Assembly (NCBI GenBank): GCA_036936605.1
Contig: JAUPFV010000005.1
Coordinates: forward strand, 123,002,453 to 123,066,452
Reading direction: 5' to 3'
DNA from: Limnanthes douglasii subsp. nivea
Taxonomy: Eukaryota; Streptophyta; Magnoliopsida; Brassicales; Limnanthaceae
DNA length: 64,000 nt
In this document: in pieces, positions 23,322-34,999 of the stretch
Layout: the number at the start of each line of letters is the position of its first letter
Numbering within the stretch: the stretch's first letter is position 1
The notes under the pieces: model-generated
Database searches by the model: none
What the model was told of the DNA's origin: nothing
The model's input: only the letters and a program-made list of their open reading frames with translations
Position numbers and translations under genes: made by a program

Positions 23322-23950
23322 TTCTATCCTCATATAAATCAAATATTGTTTAGAATATTAAGTAATAAAAATGTAATTTAAAATTTATTGATGTACTAAA
23401 TGCCAGATTGACTAATAATTTAAAATTGTTTTTTAACGGTGACCTGTTGTTTAGGTCAAAGCCTATAATCTAACATGTCAAAACCTATAATATAACAAAC
23501 ATACCTGTTGTTTAGGTCAAAGATCCCAAGTACTATTCAACCAAAAAGAATTAGCCTTTGTAGTTTGAAACAAAATATTATCAACTTTATCATCTAATTT
23601 GAAAGGGAAGTGGTTATGCTAATTTTTAGGTTTAAAAAGTCCATTTCTCCTTTACCCAGATTCCACATTATATTGAGCTTAGGTTTGAGAACCAACTTTG
23701 ATGTAGTTAGCTTTAAGAGGGTGGGAACTTCTGTAGTAAATGTTGTGAATTAGATTGGCCCACTAGCTCCTGTTTTCCCTGAAAATAAACTAGAGTTTAC
23801 AGGAGAAAGTGTCATGGATATCAGATTTTTGTTTTAATCCAGACCACATTCAACAAAAGGCTTGCACAATAAAGACAACTTAGACCAATGAATACTATAA
23901 TAATTAGTCTTAGAACCTCACAAAAAATTATTAAAATACTTTTAAATTAT
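23322..23950. other. AT-rich DNA, probably decayed LINE 3' region
   Basis: No clear gene. It contains a 20-bp direct repeat (ACCTGTTGTTTAGGTCAAAG at 23442 and 23503). It lies downstream, in LINE orientation, of the recognisable LINE pieces, so it may be the LINE 3' end. I could not find the tail or a target duplication. Confidence 0.3.
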
Positions 23951-24535
23951 GTTGATGATGTATTTAGGGAAATAATAGCTCCGCATCTACTATAAAGAGA
24001 TAGACATTAGCACTGAATTGATAAGAATTAACCGACCACCATAGGATACGTTTTTATTTCCCAATCATGAATCTTGCTATTGATCTTACTGAGGAGAGAA
24101 GTATAGTTTCTAGAATTGTTGTTTGAGCTATGCCTCGGTAGTCTATTGGTATGTGGCCAGTAGTAAAGTCAATTTGATCAATAAGGATACAAAGCCTAGT
24201 TTGATGAACTCTTTTGGAGATAATAATCTTTGTCTTATCTTTATTGATAGATTGGCAGAAACATCCTGATAGTTTTGAAGAAACAAACTCAGCTTCTTCG
24301 TTGTATATTGAGTACCATTAGTTAATATTAAGATGTCATATACAAAAGCTAAACAAGGAATAATGAAGTTAGTCATAGAAGTATAAGTCATAGATTTGTT
24401 AGAGGTGAATAAGTTAAGAAACCCTCTTAATAAGAACTCTTCACCGATATATGAAATACTAGGAGAGAGAGGATCTCCCTCTCTCAGACCTCTCTTACTC
24501 TTAAAATAACCAATAACATTTCCATTGATTGGTAT
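23951..24535 (-). mobile_element. LINE 3' segment: RT motif B to post-RT region, broken
   Basis: Reading the minus strand from 24535: a non-LTR RT block (GYFKSKRGLREGDPLSPS, about 24512-24460), then the catalytic-loop region near 24340. There the usual ADD reads VYD (LAFVYDILIL), so the first catalytic Asp is Tyr. After several stops, the conserved post-RT phrase SYGGRLILINSVL appears near 24030. This is the L1-like ORF2 order. The upstream half lies at 35005-38400, on the far side of the inserted gypsy element. Confidence 0.75.
24531..24535. repeat. Left 5-bp target duplication (GGTAT) of Tat element 1
   Basis: GGTAT directly before the LTR start TGATGAG; repeated at 35000-35004 after the 3' LTR. 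Confidence 0.85.
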
Positions 24536-24942
24536 TGATGAGTCCGAATTCTGCATACTCCCCGGACAAGGACAGATCGGTCCAAGGCCTCCGGACCGGA
24601 CAAACCACTTCGAACGTTTTGACCATAGGACTGTTCGAACTATGACAAAAGTACTAAAAAACCTAAACACTTCTTGACTAAGCTACTTGCTCTCTTACTT
24701 AGATCTCATGGGTCTTTGAACATGACCTGGGTCCATTAAACATGACCCGAAAGCCCATAAGGGCCCAAACATCGGGGTATAAATACCGAACCACCTGTAT
24801 TAAGTGTGGGTAATGAGAATTAACTGCTACCAGGCAGCTTAATTATCTCTCTACTCTCTACTCTAACACATAATACCCACATACTACTGTTAAACACCAA
24901 CTAAATTACAAGCCTACCCTCAGGCGATAATTATCCACACCA
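24536..24942 (+). repeat. 5' LTR of Tat element 1
   Basis: TGATGAGTCC...CCACACCA. Promoter box GGGTATAAATACC near 24775-24788 in U3. Matches the 3' LTR at 34592-34999. Confidence 0.9.
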
Positions 24943-24962
24943 AATTGGCGACCACAATGGAA
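24943..24962 (+). promoter_or_regulatory. Primer-binding region of Tat element 1
   Basis: AATTGGCGACCACAATGG directly after the LTR. The same place in the other Tat elements here reads AATTGGCAACC (element 2) and AATTGGAAACTTCG (element 4). The tRNA was not identified. Confidence 0.5.
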
Positions 24963-24969
24963 GGAGAAG

Positions 24970-26940
24970 GTGCCTGAATCAAGCATTCAAAACCAGCAAA
25001 GAAAGTCTGTCCGAATGAATCCGGACAATCCAGAAGCACCACCAGCTTTGCTCGAAGTGGTGGGGGAGAACGATGAATACACTATCGAAGAGCGTGATAG
25101 GCTAAAGGGTGAAATAGAAGCTCTGAGGGCAGAAAAGGCCAAGATGGGCGTGAAAGAAAAGTCCAAAGCATCGGTTGCTTATCACACCGATAACCCCAGA
25201 GAGCACGAGTCTTCAAAGACTCATGTGAGCACCAAAAAGACTCATGCCAGCTCTAATAAGTCTCATCGGTCCAAGCCAGTGGAGAGTTCTGACTCAAGCT
25301 CAGAATCTTCTGATAGCTCTTCGGACGATGAAGGAGTTGAAAAATCTCTATCCTCGAGCAGCGATGAGGGTCGAACTAGAAAGAAACAAAAGCATATCAA
25401 AAAATATTCAAGAAAAAGGGATAGACATGGAAGGATGAAGAAGAATATTGGTAAATGGTCATCACACAGCCGGAGGCATGTGGACCGGATGCTGATGGAT
25501 CCCTTCGATTTCCACGATGAACCAGGTATCTTTGCAACTCCCAATGAGGATACTGTGTTCAGTCGTGGAAGGAATTGGAGGCAATCTCCATTATCTTCTA
25601 AAATTCTGTCTGTAAACCTCCCTAAAAGGTTTGACAGCACCAAAATAGAGAGGTACGATGGCAGTACTGATCCGGACAACCTTCTGGAGCAATTTAAAAA
25701 CTTCGTGATGAACTTTGACAACGATGATAAACTACGTTGTAGGGCATTCTCCCAATCATTTACGGGGAGTGCTCTAAAATGGTACAACAGCCTGCCTCAG
25801 GGTTGTATTAAAGACTTTGATACTTTTTGGGTAGCCTTTCGAAGGCAGTTCGTAGGGAGTAAAGAGCTAAAGGGCAATGGAGACACAATAATCCATTGTG
25901 CCTAGGAACCAAATGATTCCTTGAAAGAATATATAAGTCGTTTTGTGAACACCAAAAATGGGTTGGCTGATTGCTTCGAACAGGTAGCAATAGCATCCCT
26001 AAGACAGGGTTTGAACCCAGGCAATCTAGCTGATTCAGTTACCAGGAAAAAGGCCATGACATGGGGAGGGTTGCTGAATCAGGTTGGAAAACAGATAAAC
26101 ATTGATGAAACAAAGAAAACCAGGGTGCACAGGCAGGTGAGGTCTACCCCAGTGGCACCAAATCCCAATCAGAATCAGTCCGGGAATAAAGCAAGAGAGA
26201 CCGGACAGGGGCATGGCAGGGAAAAAGCTCAGTCTCAGCCGGCTGCTCCTGCTCAAAGTCAGCAATCCAGAAACAAGAGAGGGCCATGGGTGCAACCGAA
26301 GTGGTTCGCAGAGTTGAAAGAAAGTGTGGCCACTATTTTTGATAAAACAAAGGAAGAGGTGCATTACCGAAGACCAGCCACATTGCAGTCTCCCAGAGAG
26401 CATCGTAATAACTATTTTTGCCAGTATCACAACGATATTGGTCATACCACTGATGACTGCATAGCATTGAAACAAGAAGTTCAGAACTTGATTGAGAGAG
26501 GAAAGCTAGGAGCTTACGTGAAAAGAAGAGGAGGTAACAGGCCTGACAACACTCACCGGGTTGGTCCAAGTAATGCTGCTCCGGAGGGAGCCATGGTTAT
26601 AATTGAAAGGTTTGACGTGGAATCTGAATACTTGGATCCTGATCCAACTCGAAACAGAGTAGGTACAATTGAGGAATGTTCTAGGTCTGTCTCCGGACTC
26701 ATTAAGTTTTTTGAGTCACTTACAATTTTCGGAGGGGACACTATGACAGCTCCTACTACTTCTTCGAGGAAGAGGCACGTGCATACTTTAGCCTCCCAGC
26801 TAGAAGGAGGCATGACTTCCTATCAGTCACAAAGCTCATTCCCCTTCATTGTTTTTTATGAAGATGATTTAAGAGACATTGCTGGCCCTCATGAGGATGC
26901 TGTTGTCATAGGAGCATCTATAGGGGCAATGACATAAGAC
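24970..26940 (+). pseudogene. Gag of Tat element 1, one nonsense codon
   Basis: Capsid-type polyprotein that would package the element RNA in the cytoplasm. N-terminus with an acidic coiled-coil-like stretch, then Ser-rich and basic segments (RKKQKHIKKYSRKRD), then the conserved gag core (PKRFDSTK...YDGSTDPDN...ALKWYNSLP...FRRQFVGSK). The C-terminal part has a CCHC-like finger (CQYHNDIGHTTDDC, near 26421-26462). A TAG at 25903-25905 replaces the Gln codon seen in the homologous gag of element 2 (HCAQEPN). The frame then reopens at 25906 and runs to 26937. The junction to protease carries a one-base loss near 26915. Confidence 0.85.
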
Positions 26941-29900
26941 GAATCATGGTGGATACTGGAAGCTCAGCCAATATCCTTTTCTTAACCACATACAAAAGAA
27001 TGAAAAATCCAGCTGTAATTCAAAGTTTAGACAGATCAATCGTGGGCTTTACTGGCAGCTCATCAGATGTGATCGGAGAATTCGAAGAAGAAGTTCTATT
27101 GGGCAAAGGCCCTTTCAAGAAAATGGTTAGAATACTCTTTATTGTGGTGGATTGTCCCACTTGCTATAATGCTATTCTAGGGAGGTCTTGGCTCTCTAGG
27201 ATGCATGCAGTGGCTTCAACAGTCCACTAGTGCTTGAAATATGCTGTTCAGGGACAGGTTGGAGTCGTCCAAAGCAGCCAAAAGATTGCAAGAGAATGTT
27301 ATGCCACTGCCCTGGCTCCTCGAACGCTGGGGGCAGTCCGTATTAATGAACAATAGCAGTTTGAGGGCCTTTTTGGGGTGAGGGTGAAACTGATGACCCC
27401 AGAGAGACCCCTGGAGTATTGATACCGGTTGAAGAGGTAGAAACACACTGGTTGGCAGATGGGAAAAGTGTCAAGATAGGGTCTAAGACGCCACCTGTTT
27501 TGAAAGATGAAATGTTAAAGTTTTTGAAGAACCATCAGCACGTTTTTGCTTGGTGCAATGCTGATGTTACTAGGGTTCCATCAGAAGTGATATCACATCA
27601 CCTATCTGTCCGGAGAGACGTAGCACCAGTGGTTCAAAAAAGAAGAGCTTTTTCTAAAGAGAAGGCTGATGGCATTGTGCAAGAAGTTGACAGGCTCACA
27701 AAGATGGGGCACATCAAGGAATCTCAATATCCTTTGTGGACTGCCAATTCGGTACTGGTAAAAAAGAAAAATGGCAAGTGGCGCATGTGCATTGACTTCA
27801 CAGATCTCAATAGAGCTTGCCCAAAAGATTTATATCCAGTCCTCCGGATTGATCAGTTAGTAGACTCCACCTCTGGGAACAAGCTTTTTTCCTTTATGGA
27901 TGCCTTCTCCGGATACAATCAGATTCAAGTAGATCCGAAGGATCAAGAGCATACCACGTTTGCCACTGACAGAGGTCTTCATTGCTATAAGGTGATGCCC
28001 TTTGGTTTGAAAAATGCTAGGGCTACTTATCAGAGATTAGTAAACAAGGCATTTGTTGATCAGATTGGAAGAAATATGGAAGTATACATTGATGACATGA
28101 TGGTGAAAAGTGTGGATGAGCAATTGCATTTATCCGATCTCCAAGAAACTTTTGCCAACTTGGTAAAAGTGAATCTGAAATTAAACCCAGAAAAATGTGT
28201 GTTCGGAGTACAGTCCGGGAAGTTTCTAGGCTATATTATAAGTGAGCATGGAATACAGCCCGATCCGGACCAGCTCAATGCTCTATTCCAAATGGAGCCC
28301 CCTCGAAACGTTAAAGAAGTACAGCGTTTAACGGGGAGGTTAGCTGCCTTAAACAGATTTATCTCAAGGTCTTCAGACAGGTGCGCTCCTTTCTTTCAAA
28401 ATTTGAAGGGTGCAAAAGGATTGGTTTGGACCCCACAGTGTGATGAGGCTTTCAATGAGATCAAGAAGCACATGTCCTCCCCCAAAACTTTGTTTAAGCC
28501 AATTGATGGGGAGACACTCTTCGTATATTTGGCCGTTTCAAGTTGTGCCATCAGTGCTGTGTTGGTAAGAGAGGTCGATGGTCATCGCCATCCAGTGTAC
28601 TACATCAGCAAAAGCTTGATAGATGCAGAAAGGCGTTACTTGAAACTTAAAAAATTAGCATTAGCCCTGGTGATAGCTGCCAGGAAGATGAGGCCTTATT
28701 TTCAGGCTCATCCCATCATCGTCCAGACCTCTTTTCCCCTGAAGAATGTCCTCCAAAAAGTATACATTTCGAGCAGGATGACTAAGTGGTCAGTAGAGTT
28801 GCGGGACTTTGACGTAGACTTTGCTCCCCGAACAGCAGTGAAGGCCCAAGCTGTGGCTGATTTTCTGGTTGAATTTCACTCCGACAGGGATTCAGAGCAA
28901 ACTACTGACATAAAAGATAAAAAGGTGTGGGTCGTCCGAACAGATGGTGGATCTAGCACTATGGGATGTGGTGCAGGGGTGTGTTTAACTTCCCCATATG
29001 GAGACAGAATGTACCAGGCTATTTGTTTTGCTTTCAGGGCATCTAATAATGAGTCCAAATACGAAGCAGCTATAGCTGGTTTAAAGTTAGCCTACATTTG
29101 TGGGGCTAAGACGGTCAAGCTACTAAGTGACTCCCAACTTCGTATCCACCATGCCCAAGGCCAATCTGAGGCTAAGAAGGAGCATCTTGTGAAATATTTA
29201 CTCCTCCTTAAAAATGAAGCACTTAAGTTTAAAGGTGTTGTCTATGAGCACATTCCCCGGGCAGAAAATGAGCTAGCAGACTCATTGGCAACCATATCAT
29301 ATACAGAGTCATATCCATGGATCCATGTGCTCAAAAGCCCCTCCATTCAACTTAGTAAGGGTAAAGAAGAGGAAATATTTGAAATACAAGAGAAGCGACC
29401 TCAAGACTGGAGGTTTCCTCTCCTCCAATATCTCTCCGATGGTATTGTGCCTCCGGATAAGTCGCTAGCCAGAACATTGAAACACAAGGCTCGTGGTTTC
29501 ATCATATTGAGAGAAGTGTTGTATAAAAAATCTTATAGTAAACCTCTCCTGCGCTGTTTGGGGGATGAAGAGTCTCAAGTAGTCCTCTCCGAATTGCATG
29601 ATGGTGAGGGATCAGCCCATTGTGGGTTTAGAGCTTTAACAAGAAGAGTTTTACTGTCCGGTTACTATTGGCCATCTATCATGAAAGATGCTAAAGAATT
29701 GGTAAGAAGGTGTGACCCATGCCAGAGGTACAACAATGAAATTCATGTCCCAGCCATTCCTTTAGAGTCAATTTCTGAGCCTATTCCTTTTGCTCGATGG
29801 GGATTGGATTTAGTAGGGCCTCTCCCTGTGGCGTCCGGAGGACGCAAAACCATAATTGTCGCCATAGAATACTTTTCAAAGTGGATTGAAGCAGCCCCTC

Positions 29901-30642
29901 TAGCAGGGACAACATCAAAATCTGTTATAAAATTCATTCTATCCAACATCTGTTGCAGATTTGGTGTCCTATAAAAGATAACAACAGACAATAGGCCACA
30001 GTTTGACAATAGGGAAATGGAGAGCTTTTGTGCCTCAAGGGGTATACAACATTGTTTCTCTTCACCTTTCCACCCACAAGCAAATGGGCAAGTTGAAGTG
30101 GCTAATAGAACTATACTGTCCGGTTTAAAGAAGAATTTGGAAGGGGCTGCTGGGAAGTGGCCTAGTTATCTACAAGAGGTCTTGTGGGCCTACCGGACAA
30201 CACCTGGGGCTGCAACACAAGAGTCACCCTTTGCTTTGGTCTATGGGATGGATGTAGTAGCTCCCATAGAAGCAACTCTCCCCTCCTTTCGTGTTCACAA
30301 CTTCTCCGAACACGCTACGAGGTGGCAATCAGAGGTCAACTTGATTTGATAGAAGAAAGACGAGTTAAAGCTCACCTTAGAGTTGCATAGTATCAGGGTT
30401 TGATGAGAAGCAGGTTCGCTTCCAAAGTTGAAAGAAGAGATTTCCAACCAGGGGACAAGGTGTTAAGGAAAGTCTTCTTGCACACTAATGAAAAGCTGTT
30501 CGGAAAGCTGGCTCCAACTTGGGAAGGTCCGTACATAGTTGTTGAAAGAATTAAACCTGGAACATATTGGTTGGAAGACAAAGATGGTAGAGTATTGACT
30601 CATCCTTGGAATATTGAGCATCTCCGGATGTACTTGGAGTAG
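26941..30642 (+). pseudogene. Protease-RT-RNase H-second RNase H-integrase of Tat element 1
   Basis: Protease DTGSSANIL at 26946-26985; a stop at 27228-27230 (CAG to TAG) follows. A long frame from 27419 holds RT (CIDFTDLN, FMDAFSGYNQ, YIDDMM near 28085), then a first RNase H. This one reads LAVSSCA where active enzymes have an acidic TDAS-like motif, so it is catalytically degenerate. Next comes a second, type-I RNase H (RTDGGSS, NESKYEAA, LSDSQL, ELADSL; 28938-29290), then integrase with H...H, CDPC and the core Asp (LDLVGP). CAA to TAA at 29972-29974 interrupts integrase before the second Asp (TTDN) and Glu (QVEVAN). A frameshift near 30315 precedes the C-terminal part, which ends at 30642. 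Lesions are few, but the polyprotein is not functional as read. Confidence 0.9.
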
Positions 30643-31185
30643 TGTTTGTGTAAATATTTACTTGTTTAAACATCCATGTAAATATTTGGGGGCATACTCT
30701 TTCCTCCCTGGTGGCACGGGGAGGTTTTAGTGAGGTGTCCGGGCTTTTGAATAAAATTTGATGCCTTCTTAAAAATTTTCTAAGTGTTTTAAAGTTTTGT
30801 CCCTTGTCACACTATCCGAATTGAAATAACTAAGGGCTATTTAAACTCTAACCGGAGGACTTAAACATTCTCACTGTGAAATAACTAAGGGCTATTTAAA
30901 CTCTAGCCGGAGGACTTAAACACACTTACTATGAAATAACTAAAGGCTATTTAAACTCTAACTATCAAAATTAGCACAAACAATAAAAAAAGATGATAGT
31001 TGTACAGAACAGAAATATTCATTGAAATAACTTAAAGTGCCTTGGCCTTCAAAGGACTTTTCGAATTGTCAAAAAACAGAACAGAAAACCTATCCGGTCA
31101 GTTGCCGGACACAATTACAGACAAAGAATGCCTTGGCCTTCCAAGGACTTTAGTTTGGATAACTAAGTAAAAACTAAATCATGAA
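30643..31185. repeat. Convergence zone between sense pol and antisense gene, with repeats and hairpins
   Basis: A 55-56 bp tandem repeat (GAAATAACTAAGGGC anchors at 30822, 30878, 30933). Then two copies of a hairpin-like sequence, CCTTGG-CCTT-CAAAGG at 31040 and CCTTGG-CCTT-CCAAGG at 31131. The homologous place in Tat element 3 also has two such hairpins (58065, 58145). The region lies between the ends of two convergent genes. Confidence 0.7.
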
Positions 31186-34143
31186 TTAAGGCTGAGCCTT
31201 GGAAGATGGCTCACCTTCATCTGTCTTTCCCTTCCCTTTGAGATCACTCTTCTCCTCGTCAACTTTCTCCCCGGTGTGTTCTTCGTCATCTGAGGAATCA
31301 CTAGAGTAGCCATACCTGTCGCCTTCGGCCATCGTGTGGTAGGGGAGGTCTTCAGGCTCAACATGAAGCCATAAGTCCCCTAAGTTCCTCTTCGGAAACT
31401 TTTCTTGGAAAAGTAGAATCATGTCAGACCTCACCTTGGCCAGCAGTTACTCTTTACTTTTGATCATCTGGTTGGCATAAGCATTGATCTTGGATTGGAT
31501 CTTGGCCTCCTGCTCCTGTATCAAAGTGGTTTTCTCCTCAGCAGCCTTAGACACTGTATTCTCAAGAGCGATTTTGTCATTTGTCAGGTTGGTGATGATT
31601 TGATCCTTGGCTTTGGATTCTCCCTTTGAGGTGTTAAGGTCTTTCTCCAGTCTGGACAGTTTCTCCTGGAGGTCTTTAATGGTTTCCTCTAAAGTGGCAA
31701 CTTTAGTGGTGCTTGCCTGTTGGTTTCTCTTCAACTCCTCGGTTTCTTCCTTTAACATAGCAGCATTGGAGGTGGCAGTGCAAAGGTCTTCGGACAGCTT
31801 CTCCTTGTCAGACTTAAGGTCTTTAATGATATCAGCCTGGTTTCGGACTTGTTTCTCCAACACAAGTACAGGCTGAACGTTACTCAACAAAGAGTGGGCT
31901 GTGGGATCCCTTTCACTAGAAACACTAAAAGTCTTACCATTAAAAGTGACCGTGTTGGAGGTGCTTGGAGGAAGGTAAGGCCCGGCAAAATCATCTCTTG
32001 GGAGATTGAGGAAGTATTCACCAAGCTCACCAAGACCGGTGATGTCTACTCCATCGATGTTGATATCTCCCCCCTCAACCTCATCAGTTTGAAAGTCGCC
32101 TGGAATCTCCTCGGCATGCGTTGGGTCAGCATGGACAGAAGGCTCCGGAGCCCGGAGAGAAAGCTCGTCTCCCTTAGACGTTTTCTTCTTCTTGGCCTCC
32201 CGGTCTGTGCCTTCGCTTCCCTGTTTACGATTCCTCTTAAAAGCCCTTGGAGGTTTTGGGAGGTTCGCTTCTTGTTTCTTAGTCTCTTGCTCCATCACTT
32301 CCAGGAGAGCAGCATCAATTTGGCTCTGGGCTGGCCCCTCCGGATATGTTGGAGCATCCTTCTCTACATCAGTAGGGTTAGCATCACCCACCAACTTTTT
32401 GCCCTTCTTCTTCTTTCCTTTCATCTTGCTCGGGGCTTTGGCCCGGCCTGGCAGGAAGAGTGTCCCATCTGGTTCATGGGTCCTCTTAAGCACAACGTCC
32501 GGAGGAGGCTGGGTGGTGAGCTCCTCCCAAGTCAAGTCTCTCCGACCTGTGGTATTCCACAGGTGAGACCTTGCCAAGTTGCCACTGGTAAAAGCAGCGT
32601 GGAATCGGTTCCCCCATTCCTCAGCAGCCCAGGCATTAATCTTGCCACAAGTAACCTGCCCGGCTTTCTGATAGTCACTGAACTCCTTGGGCAGTACTGC
32701 TAAGACAAAAGTAAGACAAATTAGTATAAACTAAGTCTAAAAAGAAAAGAGAAGAGAGACAAAAATATAAAGGCAAGATTCTTACGGTCACTCCTCCATC
32801 TGCTTCTAAGGAGGCTTGGGTTCTCTCCGGATTTTATCTTCCTGCCGTTCTCCCAGGCACCACTGACACTTAGGAACTGGGTCCTCCAATTCCTCTCTGC
32901 CTCCAACAAATTATCCATCGCCTTGAAGTCATCCCCCATGTTAAAGTGGTAAAAGGATGTGGTGGTTTCTACACAGGCTAGCCACTGCAGCAAACTCCTC
33001 TATGGGCAGAGGGATCACGGACAACCTTGATGCCATGATGCATGACATAAGGGTATACCAAGCATTGGGGCTCAGCTGGCTCGGACAGAGTTTGATCAGA
33101 TGGAAATATCTGACAATCTCTAGATCTAATGGGAACCTGAGCCCCCAGTTGAATAACTCCGTGAATATGACCACTTCGCTTGACTTGCAATCCATAGGAG
33201 TCTCAGGGTGTATAGGAATCCTGATCTTTACGTTTTCTGGTATGCCCTACTTCGTACGCATCCTGCCCAGCTCAGCAGTGTGGATGAATGCGTAGTTGAT
33301 TTTTTGTAAGGAGAGAAGGTAATTAACGTTGACCTTGTGAAAACAAGGCCCCACTCTTCCTTCCAGGCTCTCCGGCAGATCCGGATGCCTCGAGTACAAT
33401 TTCTCCTTGCCCTTATCCTTCTTGGAAACTATCTCTTTGCTGGTCTGACCGGAGGGCTCAGACTCAAATGAGGCCTCTTCAACAGAGTCCTCCATCACTT
33501 CCTCCATGATTGTTGAAGGGATTTCAGCAGCTGTAGTGGGGGGAGGGTTCAAACTTGACTCAGCCTTGTCTCCGGACTGATGGGCCTCAGTGCCCCTTTG
33601 ATTTCTGCTCTCCGGTAGAGTGTCTGGAACCGAAGTTTCTTCTTGAAGGTTTGGTTTGGAGCCCTCTGGTCCGGACAGCCTGTCCTTGGGGGCTCTAATA
33701 GGCACCTTTGATCCGGTGCTGCTGTCCTTTGCCCCCGACCTTGAGGGAGTGTTTTTAGTCCCCTGGCCTTTAACCAACCGGCCTTTCCTCCTGTCGACCA
33801 GCTTCTCAGGAGAGTGCTCCGTATCCGATCCCATTGCAATAAAGGGAGAAGGTTTTTTAAGGCTAGTGGCTGTAACTCCTGGCTCGACAGCAGGCTCCGA
33901 TTCCTGAACTGAGGAACCAGAGATTATGGGGGAGAGGTTGGTTTGAAATAGTTTTCTGGGCTTAGTGCCTTTGGAAGAAGAAGAGCCTCGATCTGACTCA
34001 GAAGCAGAGGTGATTGGTCTATCAACAGGCGAGGTGGGTAACCCTGCTGCGATCCGTCTTTCTCTTTCGACTTTTTGAGCCTTCTCTAACTCAGAAAGGT
34101 TGAGCCACCCGCCTTTGACAAGAGCGTTCCTCGCTGTAAACAT
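31186..34143 (-). pseudogene. Antisense gene (gypsy-type putative transposase domain PF04195-like) of Tat element 1
   Basis: A gene on the strand opposite to gag-pol, between integrase and the 3' LTR. ATG at 34143 (MFTARNALVKGGW), exon 1 to 32786, GT/AG intron 32697-32785, exon 2 32696-31186. After a Ser/Pro/Thr-rich N-terminal half comes a conserved domain (RFPLDLEIV...HLIKLCPSQLSPNAW), like the plant 'putative gypsy-type transposon' domain. Then follow a basic/acidic linker and a long C-terminal coiled coil. Extra antisense frames of this sort are known in Tat elements; their role is unknown. Lesions: TGG to TAG at 33247-33249, a two-base loss near 32950, and an in-frame TAA near 31447. A homologous gene at 48655-51538 has different lesions. 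Confidence 0.8.
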
Positions 34144-34240
34144 AAACTATTAAGCAAATTTTTTGCTTTAGAAAGAGAAAGCTTTGAGAGATTTTACAGA
34201 GTAAATTTGAAGAAGATGGTAAAACAGTAGAAAGTGAGTT

Positions 34241-34250
34241 TATATTTATA
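34241..34250 (-). promoter_or_regulatory. TATA box of the antisense gene (Tat element 1)
   Basis: On the minus strand TATAAATATA, about 100 bp upstream of the ATG at 34143. In Tat element 3 the same gene has TATAAAT at 48551, again about 100 bp before its ATG. This suggests an element-internal promoter. Confidence 0.55.
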
Positions 34251-34577
34251 GTAAATCTGAAAAAGGAAGTTGATTCCTAGGAGAATTCGAAAATTTTGGC
34301 AATGATTAAAAGACGGCGCTGATGTCACCACCTTTAATTAAAGAGGTTGCTTTTCGAAGAAGGTGGGTTCGAAATTCAAGGTGAAAAAACGACTGAAACA
34401 ACCAATCAGAAAGTGACACGTGTCCCACGAACTCTGGCAAAAACCGTTTTGAATTCGTGAAGCTTTATCTATCCGAATAAACTTATAGCCCGAATTGATA
34501 GACCTGTCCGGATAAAAGCTACCCCTGATGTCGGACTGTTTTTCAGGTCTTTGACAAGAGTATTTGCACAAACACCT

Positions 34578-34591
34578 GAAAAAGGGGCTCC
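34578..34591 (+). promoter_or_regulatory. Polypurine tract of Tat element 1
   Basis: GAAAAAGGGGCTCC directly before the 3' LTR; primer site for plus-strand synthesis. Element 3 has the equivalent tract next to its 3' LTR at 48217. Confidence 0.75.
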
Positions 34592-34999
34592 TGATGAGTC
34601 CGAACTCTGCATGCTCCCCGGACAAGGACAGATTGGTCCAAGGCCTCCGGACCTGACAGACCACTTCGAACACTCTGACCATAGGACTGTTCGAACTATG
34701 ACAAAAGTACTAAAAAACCTAAACACTTCTTGACTAAGCTACTTTCTCTCTTACTTAGATCTCATGGGTCTTTGAACATGACCCGGGTCCATTAAACATG
34801 ACCCGAAAGCCCATAAGGGCCCAAACATCGGGGTATAAATACCCAACCACCTGCATTAAGTGTGGGTAATGAGAATTAACTGCTACCAGCCAACTTAATT
34901 ATCTCTCTACTCTCGACTCTAAACACATAACACCCACATACTACTGTTAAACACCAACCAAATTATAAGCCTACCCTCAGGCGATAATTATCCACACCA
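34592..34999 (+). repeat. 3' LTR of Tat element 1
   Basis: TGATGAGTCC...CCACACCA, 408 bp, followed by the GGTAT duplication (35000-35004). Confidence 0.9.

Larger units (their letters stand above)
24536..34999 (+). mobile_element. Tat-lineage Ty3/gypsy retrotransposon 1, complete structure
   Basis: Two LTRs (407 and 408 bp), primer-binding region, gag, protease, RT, RNase H, second RNase H, integrase, antisense gene, purine tract and 5-bp duplication, 10464 bp in all. Order RT-RH-integrase makes it Ty3/gypsy; the second RNase H and the antisense gene are features of the Tat/Retand lineage. By hand alignment the LTRs differ at roughly 20 of about 407 positions (near 5%), so the insertion is not recent. 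Every reading frame has at least one lesion. Confidence 0.9.

Noticed and set aside
31607..32703. Long plus-strand frames in Tat element 1
   Set aside because: Shadows of the antisense gene on the minus strand, whose intron and homology to 48655-51538 are clear.
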